Source: a virus. Taken from it: DNA of 31,634 nucleotides. Below, one piece after another: positions 18,001-25,106 of this stretch. Below the pieces are notes generated by a model, which was not told the DNA's origin, searched no databases, and saw only the letters and a program-made list of their open reading frames with translations. Position 1 is the stretch's first letter; every line of letters starts with the position of its first letter. The stretch covers positions 1 to 31,634 of the IMG/VR virus record IMGVR_UViG_3300035701_001471; one strand, given 5' to 3'. The translations under genes and the position numbers were made by a program.

Positions 18001-19949
18001 TGGCACCACAACAGTTTGAGCAATATAAAGCACTAGCCAATCTATCACCTCAACAATGGGGAGCTTATCTGCTAAAGAATCCACAAATAGCAGCTCAGTT
18101 ACCTGGTATGGTTGGTGGTATTGGTGGTCAGGTTAGTACTCAATCTATTGGTATGGTTGATGTAAATGCCCAAGGTGGTCTTACTGGAATGGGTTGGGGC
18201 ACATCAACTTTGGCTACACCGCAGATGGTCGGTCAGATACAAGCTGGTGGTATCATGACTCCAATGGGGATACAATCAATTAGTCCTCAAATGGCTACTA
18301 CAATGGCAAGTCAGCAAATGGCAAATAAGATATGGGGTCAAGGTTATCAAGGTCGTACTGATATATCTCAGGGTGCGGCAGCTGCTATGGTATCTGGTGG
18401 TACATTTGGTTTAGCACAATATCAACAAACTCTAAATGTAGATTATCAGAAACAAATGGCTGGCAATCAACTTGCTATGCTCAATCTTCAGGGCGAGTAC
18501 ATGCCTAAATTCTGGAATATTGAAGATCGCCAACGTTCCTTACAGAATCAACAGGCACAATGGGGATTTCAGATGCAGGAACGACAGATGGGCATGCAAC
18601 GTGGACAGTTCTATGAAAATATAGGACTAAACCAACAGCAAGCTCAAATGCAACGTGGCTGGACACAGCAAGATTGGCAGTATCAGAATCAGACACGTAA
18701 TCTACAATGGGGTTGGAAGCAAGAAGATTTCGGAGAACAACTTCGCTTTATGACAGGACGTGACCGCCGATTAGCCGAGCGTCAAATGGGTCGTGAGACT
18801 ACTTTACATGACTTAGAGAGTGAGCAGATCACCAAGACACGTGACCGCCAAAAGGAATTGTGGGCGCTTGAGGATCAACGCTTTGCCTTACAGAAGAAAC
18901 AGTTTGAGGAACAAATGGCTCTTCAGCAAGAGAACCTAAATAAACAGAAGGAGTTCTATACACAAGGTAGAGCACTTCAGGAAGAACAGGTCAAATTACA
19001 GCGAGAGTACTGGAAAGCTCAGCATGAACTTCAATTAGCTGCTGGTGGTGCAGCTGCAAAGTATGCTACAGAACAAGGAAAGGTAAACCAGCTCATGCTT
19101 GAGTTTTCTCAATTCTCGACCTTGGCTTCAGCTAAAGGTAATCTATTCAATTCCGAAACTATTAAGGCTCTTATCACAGCGATCGCAGAACTTGATCCAG
19201 TCTTTGCTCATCTACTTGAGCAAGCACTTAATTTACAACAGTATACAGGTGGTGGTGGTTGTTTCGTTGCTGGCACAAGTGTATCTACATGGGCTGGTGT
19301 TAAGGATATCGCGGATATAAAAGAAGGCGATATTGTAATGTCTTATGACGAAGAAAGTGGATGTAATGTACCTAATCGTGTGACTAGAATATTCCAGCAT
19401 CCTCAAATGTCTGTTGTAGAAGTGAAGACCGAGCATGGTGTAGTCAAATGTACACCTAAACATACATTCTGGACTGGTGATAAGGGCTGGAAGTCTGCCT
19501 GTAATCTTGAAGAAGGTGAAACAATCAAGCTAATTGATGGACACTATACCCAGGTTATTTGTGTCACTGATGTAATTGGAAGCTATTGGGTATATAACCT
19601 ATCTATTGAGCATGACCATACATATTATGTAGAAGAGATGCTAGTACATAATACGGCTGCTAAGAACGCAATTGGTGGCCCTACTATCCCAGGACAATAT
19701 CACATAGTAGGAGAAAATGGTCCTGAGTTGATTAACACACCCTATTCTGTAAGTGTTATGCCTAATAACGAGCTAAAGGCTCGAATGTATAACTCAGAAT
19801 ATAATTCAAGTTGGGCTAGTACAACCATTAATAATCAGCAAGCCAAAGAACCATTTGTCCAAAGACTTACAATACCAATTTATATTGGTAATGAATACAT
19901 AGAAGATATGATTGTCGAGATTGTAGATGGAGAAGTGAGGAAGATCTAA
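9036..19949 (+). CDS. Giant tape measure protein containing a mini-intein and a large N-terminal inserted region
   Basis: GAGG lies before ATG. The 3,637-residue protein follows the chaperones, the fixed place of the tape measure. Order: short helical start (1-60); Pro-rich linker (70-150); Gln/Gly/Pro-rich block 150-1980 with a candidate DxDxD site at 1292-1296; Pro linker near 1985-2010; helices 2010-2380; hydrophobic stretches near 2395-2412 and 2485-2530 that could enter the host membrane; Gln/Arg-rich coiled coil 3156-3350 with repeated Q-W-x-x-Q/E-D motifs; mini-intein 3409-3539; then GGPTIPGQYHIVGENGPEL, the C-terminal motif common to tape measure proteins. At about 0.15 nm per residue, the full spliced chain would set a tail of about 525 nm. 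If the 150-1980 block is globular, the length-setting part is nearer 240 nm. The stop overlaps the next start (TAATG). Confidence 0.9.
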   Translation: MVDETNFANMPLGDLEALFKVAQASMQSIGFTSSNDPALFKRYQDISTELQRRNQLTADQNVVATKGATIPIQGWKSPNKPGEIPQTTSPAVTGSAIKSKLELTGKPTNPALVGRGPTTGHGIPPDSNQPPNNPTGGNWVYPTAPRRGRNPYAPPSMEAFQASLETSLRTTLGGPNRYAIDYTQTEAGALRLSISQVGRKGAKGPALVTDLTPGYNTPFGASVNLFNPSGWHGVISPEIIVNQLGVPGGTQIRSPMEAFSQYVRATFSPEMAKYERNPSNRFTALLAKGNRIGSPGTPFGEAMQQYPIAGGMEWIGPEETEYGQAAFANRIAVSINPALKDQGAVLQNIYNQIVGGRAATKMGIATSEQMQWAKGYGYAPILDEQSRMRLALFGYEGPDETIVAPGKDAGNIIKRLRIRPVARPEADMIRLNDEGRPIKAAPLPLGVNYETGKIDTESMKAPYRAGYRILGAPPGTNQPLVGYVQPATLFREGPYSGGNFTYVDFLKKQGIIAAGAATRIEPDIPNLSMSQLANAEWEFGQYKETPGEAGAPSTFERTSNELPAGMEAHSSAILGLLKYTNAENIPQTVPLRYSTERPIFFTGKPQLSVASFWSPSTGVGLSGMHEGGKQPTDIQQNVLAGQIAQKFMQGGGGVVNTGTSGETQFQIPITTETAVSAKGIVKGPLLPITTQKKGDYDQRIRIMLDQQTEVERQIYGITNSLKLPDDRMMGHFLAATPTVREKLVSTFGETNPQLAEGLRRYLRFNQTQGTAFNYHGQALAATGLPQSEMMGQIYAKWTNQPYQWEVSANQMYGAMRQNVEALPPREQLQRFEYLGKVPERPDAPNMVNQGLMGWGDRYSWQRSIMQSLIQQQQETNQIDITTSTGRRAFRQIYGKSPTQISERFMQWEPTNLRGQVSSQFPKGEPIYNWKTGGPAAFGTMVAPLVAEHMGRNVRLNYETIAALNAVYPQTADMLGLGVKQKYIGGESPTGYTPKDIRAWREVGEVSSLLSSETNINTPPFKYTELDENVRGQILGWGGTDLGELDKLIGGEGPLYDPKSKVWLERPSTIQSISTVGFQGDMDVKTALSRWASYYPTAIKGMAQGMTPNLDQGATEGEYALGQIYQHRATTFSSKRGGVMRDIASRYLAQAEYMRYGAITGLPYGGVAVNRQTIDSTLRQLARYSPAMKEAGLGPNSKIEDPNDPNKRIRWIDLAKRQLSENNWFPGMVARSPTDIREGGALMAPVFTQEGLAKMGINYPQSTMIRGNQISPGSPLTTGTFQMGAGQSVFGGDFDFDPATIAAVMSAGPQGLNFLQGGEAGFTELTKYFAMTPKQRVREYEALQATVGGRGIIPGNEFNQTAKEATDSMKNILLERVLGRNPNAPIPGGSTGIEAGAPGTRSRYQAAVPYSDLWNEASTVLKSGVKGSWQAYLPAELFESTAAGLGWSDKETNKAKSELGYFYRGYLESSTGKWKQRGGPNAIESMLQTSIFGVTPSGEYRLTGKERASAGWSNFWYGGKSSKGWGEAGQSLLRNSIGRRMTGAIAEDIASMSTPSYHLASYLTASREEDVPALQTKMETLAQQPGMNPQRAIQTALWGPGNDIVGPEAYYKNNDPTMSIGVTSLTLSMLGKSMGWLGHGARTWTNPETGVTSLSMQQIQNEPIWFHGKVQSVQGLWQSPPMQTSQILYSMLRNQPSRLGENYQRISANFSPEQIAGVENFRTGLEGQGKEPSGLLNYFSSQFSGTPWAANEDIVKGQLEADRLLNIIQGKRVSTREQQENLDAYIAGHPTLHTEDIAMPANQASREILANTEIPLKNLTSIRRQRRREETILKKQASAAPIVEPEPYKPSPTILQMEQETKGIREAWSVAPENSQQRADLLEEYKIKSRATVEARRVEYTASAQGKSDIEIANRVQAIRTARIDAGQTIPEDLSSISMQMTGAKIDARPLTTEQKTKARETIAKYGNVQGQPPVSGVGATIATAPPQTPTPPVDQLPTAPLQEPPQGGADVFPMMRQNKKGEWVQTGKGISNLSTAGNLLSARGGSGLGGRDFENMSVEELAAMRPGSQATVNVIHQWANTSPPDMFSQRQVIQKGMTALAGWVTNPAAMDLDKNLRQELSALTGATAEQASAKDIPQLWEEGFNANRGKATDIWRKYQGLIQTGSKVSSSVMAALNANIKVRTNDPNINQVIAATGLNPADPFVEQKFGAVRSGNAPAEGMELYNQAAGPLNTATILNKIGQVYGLSKEKMSAVSAEDMEKFNKGLREASRLMEVYQKVQNDATKSVEAHTYAYEKEKEVLLKQKILPTATMALAEARADVRAAEAEGSGKTPSEIYAAQRKLTAAEKAYGTARKAVQRLEAGEVTAEGAVSEAEGEGGRGITTEGVGKMSRRLLGGFGLMYLKSIAGIIMQPTQMGYAEQLQEQQAVQQGYGKRFGGVVPFANPEQQYQRAAATYGGIGWSQIRQTQAQIMREQPSVQGAIGMGEAGIGAGGLVATLGWMAGTPVSWPALAAVAATAGVVSAGINIYGAKNQPEKNAITLASQEASGANPTPGYWDFKQIFNWSNYGFMQDKERQTPMVDMLRKMRQYQEGGGADLRGFLAQEGVEGNIDTNKYMAMYQQVQASQYPNIPMEGLVGAQGLQDQYKMMLTEGDYGSRAILATGIAQGIPYEQTAMLAAYSPSRTFEQQQQAVGQTIQNWLTQAQGLTQSEITKTEIGAKRFQQLGLFAPRFPEPTPERTYTVPSYGKSREDVIREQATRQQPLSNAAYNQAEALRLGAGPQTFGQVMSNEYPNKYMPGYGTATAPAPTAIEIAQFKANAQEWQAAQPSWQGVPFINKTEVRIPARDLQKEYQDILANLPEYQNTLIQADWARYTSRKVMGLPEVSPAATTEELTQKYGGTLTEEEIATRMREDQRQALRTQAQEQVWGGWQALGVTNPNMMPTETATYGQLQQQTAQLQFGNAFSQTMMSGGMEATLAQGFGGAFGLMAPQQFEQYKALANLSPQQWGAYLLKNPQIAAQLPGMVGGIGGQVSTQSIGMVDVNAQGGLTGMGWGTSTLATPQMVGQIQAGGIMTPMGIQSISPQMATTMASQQMANKIWGQGYQGRTDISQGAAAAMVSGGTFGLAQYQQTLNVDYQKQMAGNQLAMLNLQGEYMPKFWNIEDRQRSLQNQQAQWGFQMQERQMGMQRGQFYENIGLNQQQAQMQRGWTQQDWQYQNQTRNLQWGWKQEDFGEQLRFMTGRDRRLAERQMGRETTLHDLESEQITKTRDRQKELWALEDQRFALQKKQFEEQMALQQENLNKQKEFYTQGRALQEEQVKLQREYWKAQHELQLAAGGAAAKYATEQGKVNQLMLEFSQFSTLASAKGNLFNSETIKALITAIAELDPVFAHLLEQALNLQQYTGGGGCFVAGTSVSTWAGVKDIADIKEGDIVMSYDEESGCNVPNRVTRIFQHPQMSVVEVKTEHGVVKCTPKHTFWTGDKGWKSACNLEEGETIKLIDGHYTQVICVTDVIGSYWVYNLSIEHDHTYYVEEMLVHNTAAKNAIGGPTIPGQYHIVGENGPELINTPYSVSVMPNNELKARMYNSEYNSSWASTTINNQQAKEPFVQRLTIPIYIGNEYIEDMIVEIVDGEVRKI
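12720..12960 (+). other. Candidate RNA-polymerase-like catalytic segment (DxDxD) inside the tape measure gene
   Basis: Residues 1230-1247 (RSPTDIREGGALMAPVF) align by eye with the RAPT-x-x-R-x-G-x5-P-V segment of bacterial RNA polymerase beta-prime. Sixty-two residues on, GGDFDFD (1290-1296) resembles the NADFDGD metal-binding loop, and more so the DFDID variants I recall in phage single-chain polymerases. The spacing is about 26 residues longer than in bacteria. The lysine-bearing first barrel is not securely found (weak candidates K678/K682 and K1134). Hypothesis only. Confidence 0.35.
15045..15060. repeat. CTCCAC palindrome, copy 3 (in tape measure gene)
   Basis: CCTCCACAGGGTGGAG lies in the Pro-rich linker coding region and is read P-P-Q-G-G, a different frame from the copies in other genes. 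The core CTCCAC-AGG-GTGGAG spans 15046-15060. Confidence 0.55.
19260..19652 (+). other. Mini-intein / HINT domain in the tape measure protein
   Basis: Residues 3409-3539 form a 131-residue HINT domain without homing endonuclease. Block A is CFVAGTSVST, with the nucleophile Cys at position 1. Block B is KCTPKHTFWT, with the T-x-x-H signature. Block F is HDHTYYVEEML, and block G is VHN followed by Thr at +1. All splicing residues (Cys1, block B Thr/His, penultimate His, terminal Asn, +1 Thr) are present, so splicing looks possible. The N-extein ends in GGGG and the C-extein begins TAAKN, both flexible; joining them gives a normal tape measure C-terminus. The compact size also fits bacterial intein-like domains, some of which mainly cleave. 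Confidence 0.9.
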
Positions 19950-20365
19950 TGGCTAACTATATTACCCTAACCACTAGTAATAGTTCTCTTTCAAAGCGCT
20001 TCAAAGCACTTGAGATGAACACGCCACTACTACGTATGGATACTTTCGACTTTACGCTTGGTGGAAAGACAGATAAGCAAGCTGGTCCTGTAATAAGACA
20101 GTGGAAATATTTATTTAGAGTACCAATTGATACAGCTGAGGGTACAGAATATGGTACATATTCGGACTTTGCTACTTTCTTTGCACTTGGCAATGCTAAT
20201 GCTACTCCATCAGATGTAATTACTATGACAGACCATTGGGGAGGTACACAACATACCTTCTCGGTTTACTTTGAGGGTGATGCTATACCTACACCATTGA
20301 CCACACAAATAACAGGTGGCAATGCCTGGTACACCATTCCAGTAAGTTTCTTGGAGAAGAACTAA
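19949..20365 (+). CDS. Small tail-tip protein after the tape measure
   Basis: It is coupled to the tape measure stop and to the next start by TAATG. The 138-residue protein is beta-rich, with strands such as FDFTLGGKTDKQ, KYLFRVPID, HTFSVYFEGD and AWYTIPVSFLEKN; the last is a typical closing strand of tail tube-like or distal-tail folds. In siphoviruses, genes right after the tape measure encode distal tail or minor tail proteins (lambda gpM/gpL position). There are no motifs that fix the identity. A tube-fold adaptor joining tube to hub is a reasonable inference. Confidence 0.55.
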   Translation: MANYITLTTSNSSLSKRFKALEMNTPLLRMDTFDFTLGGKTDKQAGPVIRQWKYLFRVPIDTAEGTEYGTYSDFATFFALGNANATPSDVITMTDHWGGTQHTFSVYFEGDAIPTPLTTQITGGNAWYTIPVSFLEKN

Positions 20366-23300
20366 TGGCTCGTACTCTTACTACTGCACTACGAAATGCC
20401 ATTGATATTGATGGCAGCTTCAGGATGCGTATAAAGGCTGAGATATATCCTTCACGTATTTACTTCGAGGCTATTACAAGTGACTATCCTACATCAGTCC
20501 ACGATGAAGTTGGTCTACCAGATGATCCTGTAAAGCAAGATATTGCTTACTCATCAGTCGATGGTGGATTAGTAACCTTCTATGTAGATGATAGTACCTT
20601 GAGATATGCTAAGCAGGGTTCATCTTCAGGAACATCTACAGGATATTCGGCAGACTCAAAGCCTGGTGTAGTTGGCTCGACACTCTTTGCTTGCTATGGC
20701 AGCACGCTTACACGGTATTCGATAAACTGGTCAGGTCCAAGTCTATCACCAGCTACCTCAATTACACCTGATTACACAGTATATGCTGTCCATGCTATTA
20801 GCTCGACTGAATGTATAGCGTTATGCTCTGATCAGGGTGGGCTTCGTGTGCTCTACCTTAGTGGCACCACGGAGAAGTATAGCCCTGGTCGCTTCATGTT
20901 TCATACAGCTATAAAACCTACGCCAAAGACTGATAAAGAAATAAGAGAAGGAAAAGTAGACGATACTCGTACTCTACTGCAGAAGGCTATACACTCTGGA
21001 GCTGCTAAACTAGGCACCAAGATATTTATTTATATAACCAATGCTTTTAGTGGAATGGTAGAGGGATGCTATTATGATACAGATACAGGAACTTGGAGCA
21101 CAATCTTTACTGTATTGGCAACAGATTTACAAGTATCTTTATGTGAGTTTCGGATTTCTAATGCTTTCGAACGTAATGGCACTATCTTTATGGCTGGACA
21201 GTTTCGAAGAACAGATAGCCTAGACGATACTATTCAACCACATTCTCTTGTTCTCTTCTCTACTAATGGTAAGACCTTTAGCGTCAATCGCAATACTCTT
21301 GTTAGCGATATTGGATACCGATTCTTAGCAACAGTTGGAGCTGATGGGAACTTCTATTTAGGAAATTGCAATCGTGTCTGTCATACACCTGTAACATGGG
21401 TATTTGATGGATTGAATGGTACAGTAGGAACTAAGGTAGATATTAGTGAAGATAATATAAAGGGGTATGGAGATGGTGATCTTGCAAAATGTACTTCATT
21501 TGCTCTTCGTTCTGGACTGTTTGAATACTTTCCAATAAACAATCCTAGTGTGATACAGGGAGCTCGTCTAGTTGTTTATGCTGGCTACGATGTAGCTGTC
21601 TCCACAGAGTGGAGCAAGTATGCTACTTATATCATTGATGGTATTGATTACCAACTAGGTGTAGGCAAACGTGGTACTGTTATCAATGCTACCAATGAGG
21701 CCGTATGGAATCTCACTGGTCTATCTATGCCTTTCTATGCTGAGATACTAGGAAAATCATGCCAGTTTGACCCCATGCTCGAAGGTGTTTCAATGCTTTC
21801 AAGCGTAGGAAATGGATGTATAGCTAGATCTAGTTTATCAGTAGACTTTTGGGATAGTGTAGGATACACAAATACAACTGAAGGTATTGCTGGTATTGAT
21901 ATGATGGTAGGTGGTGGTGTTGATTACTATATAACTTCAACAACTACGGATCACTATCTAGGTATCATTACCCGTTCAGAGCTTGCAGAAGCCTGTGGTC
22001 TTAGCGAGAACCCAACTATTACTGCTACAACTATAGCCCTAAAGATATATGGCTGGTCGGTTGATACTATAGCAAACGATAATGATGCTGTTTACCCTAT
22101 TATTATTACAGAAGATGATGAAGGAAATGAGACAACACATATTGCTAATTCGGATAGTTATTGGCCTTGTACCTATACAACAACTGAGGGTGGTCAAGAG
22201 CCTATATCAATATCAATGCCAATGGGTACTACCTTTACTATTGGACATAAGATAAAGAAGGTAGGTGTTGCATTTTGGCAAGATCATTGCACATATTTCA
22301 ATATTGCTAGAATTGATATTGTTTCAGGAATAAAAGCTTACTACCCATTATATGGAGCCGATTCACCGTGGGAAACTCAAGAGAAGTGGGGTTACTATAA
22401 GCTTCCTCGAAGGGGGAAGCCATATATAATGATTGCTTCCGGACCATACAATGCTTTTAACTTCTCATTAGCAGGACGCTTTAAGGATAGCCACAGTAAT
22501 ATTGATGGCTATATTCATAGTTATTGTGGTATTGTCGGCCATTGTGAGGATGGACTTAATTATACAGTTGCTCGGTATTGTAGACAGCATAACAAAGTTC
22601 AACTTATTCAATGTAGAGATGGAACAGAAACTCAGCTAAAGGAGTCTGCCACTATTCCTTTCACTGTCAATGAAACCTATCAGATACGTTTCGACCATAA
22701 AGATGGTTACTACGAGATATATCTATTCGATGATGCTACTGGATACTTCAAAGAGGTTTTAGGTGGATATTATTGGCTTACTGCTAATGGGTATATGTTT
22801 ACCAGCGATATTGTTTCAATGCGTTCTGGCATTTATGGTTACGTAGCTACGCCAATGGCGCGTATTACTGGTTACTGTGAAGTGGGGGATGAAAGTGGTG
22901 TAACAGCAGATGGTATTCCATTTGATCCATTGTGGGATGTTTATGATTGGCCTTCTTCTGGTAGAGCCAAGATAATGGATAATATCTATGAGTATTATAG
23001 TATAGTGACTCAACCAACTATTCCTCGAGGTCCTTATCAGTTTCGTCAAATGGCAGATTACTCACAAATAGATACACCTCATGGACTTATGGGTGATGGG
23101 CCTGGCCTAGATGCTAGAGATTTCGATTGGACAGGTGAAGTCGATCACTCCACACTCAATGATGGTTACATAATAGCTATAAATAGTGGTGCTAACTTTA
23201 GATGCAATGGTACTGAATGGCAAGTATGGACTGACAATGCTGGTTCACAAGTCTTTCTTCGCAATCGTATGCGCTATTACTCAGATAATCCTATGATTGG

Positions 23301-24603
23301 CAAAACGTATAGTTCTCTTGCTAATAAAGTTTGGATTGTGGGTGGATTACTTGGCGACTATACTAATCCTACTAGTCCTATAAAAGTAACACTCAAAGAG
23401 GGCGAAAAGATGACCCATGGAGAAGGTAGTTTTGTAACCTATGAACCAGTTGTGAATGGGGAAATATTATGTTACTGGTATATTGGTTCTGGTGGAGAAG
23501 ATGATGCTACAGTAGAAGATTTGATACAAAGAATATGTGATTTATCTGGTGCCAGGTGTAACTTCCCGGGTGACTATACTGTTTCCTCTTTAGGTATTAG
23601 TGGAAGTCCACAAACTATAGTTACTACACCTTACGCAGAAGGTTTTGACCTGAGCTTTGAGATAGCCAGCTTTACTTCGGGTAGCATAAGCATCAGGTTT
23701 AATGCTACTCTCAATCCAGATAACTATGAGAATAAGGCTAGCTTTGTAGATGATACTCATCTTATAGTAAATATTGCAGCTCTAGGTTCAGGTGGGTTTA
23801 GATATACCCTTAGTAGTTATGACTCCAATACAGTTATATATAGTTCAAACTGGCTTTCTGGTACTAGTGCTCAGAAGTTTAGAGTAATGTGTATGAAAGA
23901 TAATATCGGACTATATCAAAATGGAGCATGGGTTACTACCATTCCAACCGATGAGATTGTCTATGGTCCAGAATTGGATATTGAAATATATGCTAGTGGT
24001 TCCATGACCTTGACAAACATTAGGGAAACAGACTTAAGCGATTGGCGCGAGGCAATCTATCTTGATCTTGAAACTGATGGTATGAGTGCACTAGGTTCTG
24101 TAATTCAGCAACGACCAGTAGAGATGATGGCTAAATCTGATGGCTCATTCAACTTCATGTATGACCCAATAAGGCATACTATAACAGCTATCAGACAACC
24201 AAGAGTACATAGATATGTATATTCTGTTCCTTCAGATGGTGCTAGTGATGCAATTATTTATGGACTTAAAGATGTAAAGACTATTATCAATCTTTACTTT
24301 GCCAAGGTGTTGGGGTTCGCAACAAAGCTAATGCGTATGCCTGATCTTGGTGTCGGTGCTATTCGAGCTGCACATATTATTTTACAAAGAACACTTGAGA
24401 ACTATCGCAAGCATAATCTCTCCATCCGACCAGATTTAGAAGTAGAACCAGGAGATATATATTCCTTTAGTTATGCAATAGCTGGTTCCACTCATGTAGA
24501 AACAGCAGATATTATTGTGGAGTCTGTAAGTTTTGATTTTAGAGCATCTGGTACTAAGATAAAAGCTACCATGGACCTGATAGGTAGAGAGGTGTATCCA
24601 TGA
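20365..24603 (+). CDS. Large tail hub / tip protein with propeller-like and lectin-like insertions
   Basis: The 1,412-residue protein starts with a short hub-like beta region (1-55, RIKAEIYPSRIYFEAITSDYP). Then come Ser/Gly/Tyr-rich repeating strands that look like a beta-propeller (about 60-380), a mixed middle, and a region around 690-815 (from LAGRFKDSHS to YEIYLFDDATG) with the pattern of a LamG/concanavalin-like jelly roll, often carbohydrate binding. A second jelly-roll-like block lies around 1085-1215. The C-terminal part (about 1220-1412) ends with an RPDLEVEPGDIYSFSY segment followed by a final beta strand, a pattern I associate with tail hub domains of the gp27/Tal type, where x-x-GD precedes a strand. 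It would cap the tube and carry receptor-binding modules. It overlaps the next gene by ATGA. Domain calls are by eye. Confidence 0.65.
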   Translation: MARTLTTALRNAIDIDGSFRMRIKAEIYPSRIYFEAITSDYPTSVHDEVGLPDDPVKQDIAYSSVDGGLVTFYVDDSTLRYAKQGSSSGTSTGYSADSKPGVVGSTLFACYGSTLTRYSINWSGPSLSPATSITPDYTVYAVHAISSTECIALCSDQGGLRVLYLSGTTEKYSPGRFMFHTAIKPTPKTDKEIREGKVDDTRTLLQKAIHSGAAKLGTKIFIYITNAFSGMVEGCYYDTDTGTWSTIFTVLATDLQVSLCEFRISNAFERNGTIFMAGQFRRTDSLDDTIQPHSLVLFSTNGKTFSVNRNTLVSDIGYRFLATVGADGNFYLGNCNRVCHTPVTWVFDGLNGTVGTKVDISEDNIKGYGDGDLAKCTSFALRSGLFEYFPINNPSVIQGARLVVYAGYDVAVSTEWSKYATYIIDGIDYQLGVGKRGTVINATNEAVWNLTGLSMPFYAEILGKSCQFDPMLEGVSMLSSVGNGCIARSSLSVDFWDSVGYTNTTEGIAGIDMMVGGGVDYYITSTTTDHYLGIITRSELAEACGLSENPTITATTIALKIYGWSVDTIANDNDAVYPIIITEDDEGNETTHIANSDSYWPCTYTTTEGGQEPISISMPMGTTFTIGHKIKKVGVAFWQDHCTYFNIARIDIVSGIKAYYPLYGADSPWETQEKWGYYKLPRRGKPYIMIASGPYNAFNFSLAGRFKDSHSNIDGYIHSYCGIVGHCEDGLNYTVARYCRQHNKVQLIQCRDGTETQLKESATIPFTVNETYQIRFDHKDGYYEIYLFDDATGYFKEVLGGYYWLTANGYMFTSDIVSMRSGIYGYVATPMARITGYCEVGDESGVTADGIPFDPLWDVYDWPSSGRAKIMDNIYEYYSIVTQPTIPRGPYQFRQMADYSQIDTPHGLMGDGPGLDARDFDWTGEVDHSTLNDGYIIAINSGANFRCNGTEWQVWTDNAGSQVFLRNRMRYYSDNPMIGKTYSSLANKVWIVGGLLGDYTNPTSPIKVTLKEGEKMTHGEGSFVTYEPVVNGEILCYWYIGSGGEDDATVEDLIQRICDLSGARCNFPGDYTVSSLGISGSPQTIVTTPYAEGFDLSFEIASFTSGSISIRFNATLNPDNYENKASFVDDTHLIVNIAALGSGGFRYTLSSYDSNTVIYSSNWLSGTSAQKFRVMCMKDNIGLYQNGAWVTTIPTDEIVYGPELDIEIYASGSMTLTNIRETDLSDWREAIYLDLETDGMSALGSVIQQRPVEMMAKSDGSFNFMYDPIRHTITAIRQPRVHRYVYSVPSDGASDAIIYGLKDVKTIINLYFAKVLGFATKLMRMPDLGVGAIRAAHIILQRTLENYRKHNLSIRPDLEVEPGDIYSFSYAIAGSTHVETADIIVESVSFDFRASGTKIKATMDLIGREVYP
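21600..21614. repeat. CTCCAC palindrome, copy 4 (in tail hub gene)
   Basis: CTCCACAGAGTGGAG has six-base arms. In frame it is read V-S-T-E-W-S, again unlike the other coding copies. It is the weakest of the five because flanking bases do not extend the arms. Confidence 0.45.
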
Positions 24604-25106
24604 GCAGAATAAGTAAGGATATACGAGCTAATATAAAGGTTGGAACTAGTATTCCAGCTACAGTCACCGATGTGCTATTCGGAAGAGCAAGTGTAAGGAT
24701 GCTTCGTAATGGAGCTAGGCTACGTAATCTTCAAGTGATTGGAGGACCAGTGGTAAAAGGTCAAAGTGTAAGAGTAGACTTTACTACTGCTGTTCCTACT
24801 ATTATTGTTGTTGGTAAACAGGGAATTACTCAATACGAAGTACAGGGTATTGTAAATGCCGAGAATAACGATCCTTATATACTTCCGACACAAGCTGCTG
24901 CTGCTGCTGGTGGCCATATTATTAAGCATAATACAGAAACTTTACCAGCCGAGCCTAATCTAACTTTTGTAGGTAACCAATCGGAGGTTACAGATAGTAC
25001 TACTTCTGGTGGCGAAACTATTGTATCTTATACATTTGCCATTTATCACAATAATAGTAATATTACAAATGATGCCAAAGGCATCAGATTTGAGGATACT
25101 CCCTAA
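24600..25106 (+). CDS. Tail-tip protein with an OB-fold-like N-terminal domain
   Basis: The ATGA overlap couples it to the hub gene. Residues about 10-75 hold alternating beta strands (SIPATVTDVLFGRASVRML, RLRNLQVIGGPVVKGQSVRVDF, PTIIVVGKQG) that look like a small OB barrel. Such barrels appear at the centre of tail hubs and spikes (gp5/gpV N-domains), where the phrase 'V-x-x-G-x-x-V-x-V-x-F' recurs. The C-terminal half is polar with an Ala-rich turn (TQAAAAAGGH) and strands (VSYTFAIYHN). At 168 residues it is short for a spike. The role as a hub plug or spike adaptor is inferred from position and fold pattern. Confidence 0.5.
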   Translation: MSRISKDIRANIKVGTSIPATVTDVLFGRASVRMLRNGARLRNLQVIGGPVVKGQSVRVDFTTAVPTIIVVGKQGITQYEVQGIVNAENNDPYILPTQAAAAAGGHIIKHNTETLPAEPNLTFVGNQSEVTDSTTSGGETIVSYTFAIYHNNSNITNDAKGIRFEDTP

